Below, piece after piece: positions 31,152 to 32,445 of a stretch of 32,445 nt of DNA. The notes beneath the pieces are model-generated. The model was not told the DNA's origin, did not search any database, and saw only the letters and a program-made list of their open reading frames with translations. Source of the stretch: an uncultured Mailhella sp. GTDB taxonomy: Bacteria; Desulfobacterota; Desulfovibrionia; Desulfovibrionales; Desulfovibrionaceae. The number at the start of each line of letters is the position of its first letter. Within the stretch, counting starts at the first letter, position 1. The stretch lies in contig NZ_CANRLT010000022.1 in the NCBI RefSeq assembly GCF_947631555.1, positions 1 to 32,445 on the forward strand, written 5' to 3'. The position numbers and the translations under genes were made by a program.

Positions 31152-32445
31152 ATGAAAACTTCGCAGGAACTCACCTTTAATGATATGTCGAGGGAGGAAG
31201 GGCTCCTCACCACCGTTGACGTGAACACCCTCCGCCCCCTGGCCGTCGATCATCAGACCTATCCCTGGAAAGTCATCACCGAAGACCAGAAGCAGAAGTA
31301 CTGCTGTCTGCTGGACGACATCAACGTCCTGCTCATCCCCGTGCCCCAGACCAAGGCCGAGGAAGAAGAGATGGTCAACAAGTTCCTGGACGGTGTGCGC
31401 AAGCTGTTCACCCCCGAGAACAACTGGACCTGCCTTGCCATGCTCGACACCACGATGGATTACTGCGCGCAGTGCAATTCCTGCTCCGCAGCCTGCCATC
31501 TGTACGAAATGTCCGGCGAACATGAAATGTACCGTCCGAACTTCCGCTCCGAGCTGTTCCGCCGTATCTACAAGCAGTATATCAAGAAGGAACCTCTCGC
31601 CAAGTGGCGTTACGGCGATACCGAACTCAACTGGAAGACCGTCGTGCGTCTGGCAGAACTCGCCTACCGCTGCAATCTGTGCCGCCGCTGCGCACAGGTC
31701 TGCCCCATCGGTGTGGACAACGGCCTTATTGCCCGCGAACTGCGCAAGCTCTTCAGCCAGGAATTCGGCTGGACACCCCGCGAACTGCATGAAAAGGGTA
31801 CGCAGCTCCAGCTCAAGGTCGGCTCCTCCACCGGCATGAACCCCGACGTGGTTCAGGAAACCGTGGAATTCATCGATGAAGACTATGTGGAAGCCACGGG
31901 CTACGAATTCAAGACGCCCTGGGACGTGCCGAACGCTGACATCCTGCTCATCCACAACGCCGGCGAAATGCTCGCCTGGCCCGACAACATCGCGGCCTTC
32001 TCCATCATCTTCGAAGCTGCCGGTCTGTCCTGGACGCTGAGTTCCGAGATCGCCGGCTACGACTCCGTGAACTACGGCGTGTTCTACGATGACGTACAGG
32101 CCGCCCGCGTAGCCATCAAGCACGCCCAGGCCGCCAAGAAACTGGGCGTCAAGAAAATCGTCATCGGCGAATGCGGCCATGCCCACAAAGCCCTCACCGT
32201 CATCGCCGACCGCATCCTGCCGCCTGACCTGAACATCCCCCGCGAAAGCTGCTTCCCCCTGCTGCGCGACATCGTTCTCGGCGGCAAGCTCAAGCTCGAC
32301 CCCAGCCGCAACAACTTCCCCGTCACCCTGCACGACCCCTGCAACCTGGTGCGTCTCATGGGTGTGGTGAAGCCCCAGCGCGATGTGCTCCATGCCATCT
32401 GCCCGCAGTTCCGCGAAATGACCCCGCACGGCGTGGAAAACTACT
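31152..32445 (+). CDS. HdrD/DsrK/TmcB-type Fe-S protein, partial at the window end
   Basis: The first 431 codons are open to the window edge with no stop. Two 4Fe-4S motifs are visible: C105-x2-C108-x2-C111-x3-C115 (CAQCNSCSAAC) and C174-x2-C177-x2-C180-x3-C184 (CNLCRRCAQVC). A CCG-type domain begins later with IGECGHAH and HDPCNLVRLMG, and its second half is beyond the window. Such proteins pass electrons between a membrane b-cytochrome and a disulfide, sulfur or cytoplasmic partner. The AGGAG that serves its ATG overlaps the upstream stop, so it is coupled to the membrane-subunit gene. The ~100-residue N-terminal extension before the first cluster is notable and may help place it in a subfamily. 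Confidence 0.85.
   Translation, partial: MKTSQELTFNDMSREEGLLTTVDVNTLRPLAVDHQTYPWKVITEDQKQKYCCLLDDINVLLIPVPQTKAEEEEMVNKFLDGVRKLFTPENNWTCLAMLDTTMDYCAQCNSCSAACHLYEMSGEHEMYRPNFRSELFRRIYKQYIKKEPLAKWRYGDTELNWKTVVRLAELAYRCNLCRRCAQVCPIGVDNGLIARELRKLFSQEFGWTPRELHEKGTQLQLKVGSSTGMNPDVVQETVEFIDEDYVEATGYEFKTPWDVPNADILLIHNAGEMLAWPDNIAAFSIIFEAAGLSWTLSSEIAGYDSVNYGVFYDDVQAARVAIKHAQAAKKLGVKKIVIGECGHAHKALTVIADRILPPDLNIPRESCFPLLRDIVLGGKLKLDPSRNNFPVTLHDPCNLVRLMGVVKPQRDVLHAICPQFREMTPHGVENY

Overview
The window looks like the chromosome of a sulfate-reducing member of the Desulfovibrionaceae, possibly a gut-type relative of Desulfovibrio, Bilophila or Mailhella. The evidence is its gene content: contiguous lactate dehydrogenase genes with a fused LUD/4Fe-4S/CCG protein, a lactate permease, an HdrD-like Fe-S protein paired with a NarI-like membrane subunit, and a formate/tetrahydrofolate cluster. 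It is also GC-rich with Desulfovibrio-like codon use. The taxonomic call is inference; no rRNA is present.

Layout. 1-2100 is an accessory, partly AT-rich patch. It holds a decayed serine-recombinase remnant, an intact orphan DpnI-family methyl-directed restriction endonuclease, two copies of a dispersed element with a 27-bp identical core, and a strongly structured non-coding stretch. 2155-4479 is a complete polar amino-acid ABC importer (binding protein, permease, ATPase) with overlapping genes and a 14-bp perfect palindrome upstream. 4572-12780 (minus strand) is a Lap-type adhesin-secretion and retention operon: LapB-like ABC exporter, LapC-like adaptor, TolC-family outer-membrane protein, LapG-like periplasmic protease, then a membrane dCache-PAS-HD-GYP protein whose HD-GYP metal ligands are all replaced. 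A (CT)15 tract lies in the 5' end of the TolC gene. The adhesin itself is not in the window.

12781-19354 is one-carbon folate metabolism: 5-formyl-THF cyclo-ligase and FolC (minus strand), then formate-THF ligase, FolD and a formate/nitrite-family channel (plus strand). A ~101-bp repeated element flanks the cyclo-ligase gene, and one copy supplies the end of FolC.

19826-27214 is a lactate-utilisation cluster: FAD-linked D-lactate/glycolate-type dehydrogenase with its Fe-S partner, LutC/LldG, a fused LldEF-type protein and lactate permease, ending in a strong terminator. 27416-29671 holds rarA and a short-chain dehydrogenase, convergent. 30221-32445 starts an electron-transfer operon: a NarI/DsrM-type b-cytochrome subunit and an HdrD/DsrK/TmcB-type Fe-S protein cut by the window end.

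Together the core genes import and oxidise lactate, move electrons through quinone-linked Fe-S complexes and exchange formate with the tetrahydrofolate pool. The Lap-type operon probably controls surface attachment. The most unusual items are the degenerate HD-GYP protein beside LapG (a possible non-EAL analogue of LapD), the CT tract that could phase-vary the secretion pore, and the solitary DpnI homologue.
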